64,000 bases of DNA from contig JANQKC010000026.1 in NCBI GenBank assembly GCA_028281325.1, positions 1 to 64,000 on the forward strand, in the 5' to 3' direction. The stretch's first letter is position 1. Every line of letters begins with the position of its first letter. The stretch is from Alphaproteobacteria bacterium. GTDB lineage: Bacteria; Pseudomonadota; Alphaproteobacteria; UBA8366. Of the stretch, positions 62,133 to 64,000 are shown piece after piece. The translations under genes were made by a program, and so were the position numbers. The notes under the pieces were generated by a model that did not search any database, was not told the origin of the DNA, and was given only the letters and a program-made list of their open reading frames with translations.

Positions 62133-64000
62133 AGCGCGCCGACCCGGCGCTTTGCCGCGACTGCCGGTGCTGCATCAGCAACTGCCCGACGCCAAGCGCC
62201 GCCCCACCCGCATTCAGCCAAGCCATGTCCATGAACAGCAGGATCGCCGCCGCAAGAAGGACCGCGCGGCTGGCGATACCCAGCGTTACCCAACCTTGGC
62301 CGATGGCCGCCATCGAAACGAGGAAGATGCCCAGGCCGCAGACCAGCAACCGATAAAGGCTCTCCCCCAGCGTCCCTTCGAGCAGCAGCAGTTCGGGATG
62401 ATAGACGAAGAGATACGGCACGATGAACGCCGTGATCGCGAGGCGGCAGGCCATGACCGCGGTATGCAGCGGGTCCGCCTTGGACAACCCCGACGCGCCG
62501 TATGCCGCAAGCGCCACCGGCGGCGTGATCGAACTCAAGACGCCGTAATAGAAGATGAACATATGCGCCGCCACGATCGGCGCGCCCAGATTACCGATCG
62601 CCGGCGCGACGACGATCACGAGCAGCAGATAGGCCGCCACGGTCGGCAGCCCCATGCCCATCACCAACGACGCCAGCATGACCAGGAAGAAAGCCAGGAA
62701 AAGCGAGGTGGACGCCATGTCGGTCACCAGGATGGAAATCCGCACCCCGGCCGCGGTGAGCACCAGCAGCCCGACGATCGTACCGATGACATAGGTCGCG
62801 GCGACAAGGCTCAGCGCGTTTTCCGCGCCCTTGTCGAACCCGTCGACGATGGCCCGACCGAGCGGCGCCAGCCCTGTCGCCAACGTCTCCTCCGACGGCG
62901 GCGCGCCGGCGGCCCCTTTGAGCAACACACCGACGAGGCCGAGAAAGGCGACCCCGGCGGTCATGGCCCAAAGGTGGTCCTGCACCAACCCGCCGACGGA
63001 CAGGAATCCGGACCAATCCGCAATGGCCAAGGAAAAGGGCAGGATGACAGGGAATCGCCGCAAGGTCGGGTGAACCAGGCACGCCGCCGCGACACCGACC
63101 AAGGCAACACGCAACACTGCCGTTTCGCCGAAGACAGGAAGCACGACGCTCAGGCCGAGCAGACCTGGCAAGGCGGCAGCGATGACGCACAACGCCAGGA
63201 GTCCAAGCCCGAACAGGCTGACCGCGATGATGCCGCGCCGGCCCCATTCGCCTTTCGCCTCGCGCAAGGCGCGGACGAGATCGACCAGCACCAGCAGCGC
63301 GACCGTCGCCTTGAACCCGGCCAGGCCCGGCGTCTCGCCGCCGATGATGCTGACCAACAGCATCAGGATCGGGATGAGCAGATAACCGCCGGCGCGGACC
63401 TGGTCGCGGATGACCGGAATCTCCGAACTCGGCAAACGCGCCAAGCCCAGACGCCGCGACTCGAAGTAGATCGCGCAGGACAAGCTGCCGAAATACAGCA
63501 CCGCGGGGATCAACGCGTAGAGCATCAGCTTTGCGTAGGACACGCCGATGATCTCGGACATGATGAACACGCTTGCGCCCATAATCGGCGGCACGATCTG
63601 ACCGCCGCAGGACGCGACCGCCTCGACCGCCCCGGCGAAGACCCGCGTGAAACCGGTGCGGATCATCAACGGAATGGTGAAGGCCCCCGTGCTCACCACA
63701 TTCGCCATCGTGCTGCCGGAGACCATGCCGAACATCGAACTGGCAGCGACGGCGGCCTGCGCCGGTCCGCCGCGATACCGCCCGGTCAGCGCGAAGGCGA
63801 GCCGGATGAACACCTGACCCGCGCCGGTGCTCTCCAACAGGCCTGCGAACAGAATGAAAATGAAGATGAACTGGCTCATGATCGCCGCGATCGTTCCGAA
63901 AGTCCCTTCGGAGGTCAGCCACAGATAGGCGGCCATGCGATCATGGCGCTCGCCCTGAAACGGATAGATCGACGGGTCGAGCAAGCCGCGCACGTCCGGC
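62125..64000 (-). CDS. TRAP transporter large (fused) permease, 5' end truncated by window edge
   Basis: GMVSGSTMANVVSTGAFTIPLMIRTGF, GGQIVPPIMGASVFIMSEIIGVSY, LVMGMGLPTVAAYLLLVIVVAP; reading frame open to the window edge. Confidence 0.92.
   Translation of the reverse strand, partial: PDVRGLLDPSIYPFQGERHDRMAAYLWLTSEGTFGTIAAIMSQFIFIFILFAGLLESTGAGQVFIRLAFALTGRYRGGPAQAAVAASSMFGMVSGSTMANVVSTGAFTIPLMIRTGFTRVFAGAVEAVASCGGQIVPPIMGASVFIMSEIIGVSYAKLMLYALIPAVLYFGSLSCAIYFESRRLGLARLPSSEIPVIRDQVRAGGYLLIPILMLLVSIIGGETPGLAGFKATVALLVLVDLVRALREAKGEWGRRGIIAVSLFGLGLLALCVIAAALPGLLGLSVVLPVFGETAVLRVALVGVAAACLVHPTLRRFPVILPFSLAIADWSGFLSVGGLVQDHLWAMTAGVAFLGLVGVLLKGAAGAPPSEETLATGLAPLGRAIVDGFDKGAENALSLVAATYVIGTIVGLLVLTAAGVRISILVTDMASTSLFLAFFLVMLASLVMGMGLPTVAAYLLLVIVVAPAIGNLGAPIVAAHMFIFYYGVLSSITPPVALAAYGASGLSKADPLHTAVMACRLAITAFIVPYLFVYHPELLLLEGTLGESLYRLLVCGLGIFLVSMAAIGQGWVTLGIASRAVLLAAAILLFMDMAWLNAGGAALGVGQLLMQHRQSRQSAGSARST

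Overview
High-GC chromosomal window, most likely from an alphaproteobacterium (inferred from gene content and style; not verified by search). It carries about 47 supportable protein genes and one tRNA-Ser(GGA). No transposase, integrase, phage module, rRNA or CRISPR array was seen. Main content, left to right: HNH endonuclease next to a phased cluster of DnaA-box-like 9-mers; esterase / membrane protein / AlkA-like glycosylase; gluQRS; tRNA-Ser; SDR; DUF350; TauE; a selD whose active site is encoded by an in-frame TGA (selenocysteine) that the ORF track misses; dabB-dabA inorganic carbon uptake genes with a divergent LysR gene; AAC(3)-I-like acetyltransferase; katG/oxyR; AlkP-superfamily protein plus GT2; VPLPA-CTERM protein; a monooxygenase / PPOX-PDR fusion / CMD cluster; a SelA-like PLP enzyme plus PEP-mutase-family pair; a NIT-MCP and a globin-coupled MCP; a split Dpp-type ABC transporter with amidase, AtzG-like DUF4089 protein and glyoxylate aminotransferase-like gene; a ferredoxin-molybdopterin oxidoreductase fusion with a membrane partner; a tetR-MFP-RND operon; and a truncated TRAP permease. 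The most interesting observations are: (1) Sec-containing SelD with a bSECIS-like hairpin; (2) orphan 3' gene tails (AlkA, DUF350, tRNA-Ser) that form direct repeats around inserted segments, including the selD-dabBA segment; (3) sigma-54-type promoters on both arms of the convergent ABC/amidase system; (4) the helically phased DnaA-box cluster; (5) the FeS-Mo fusion oxidoreductase.
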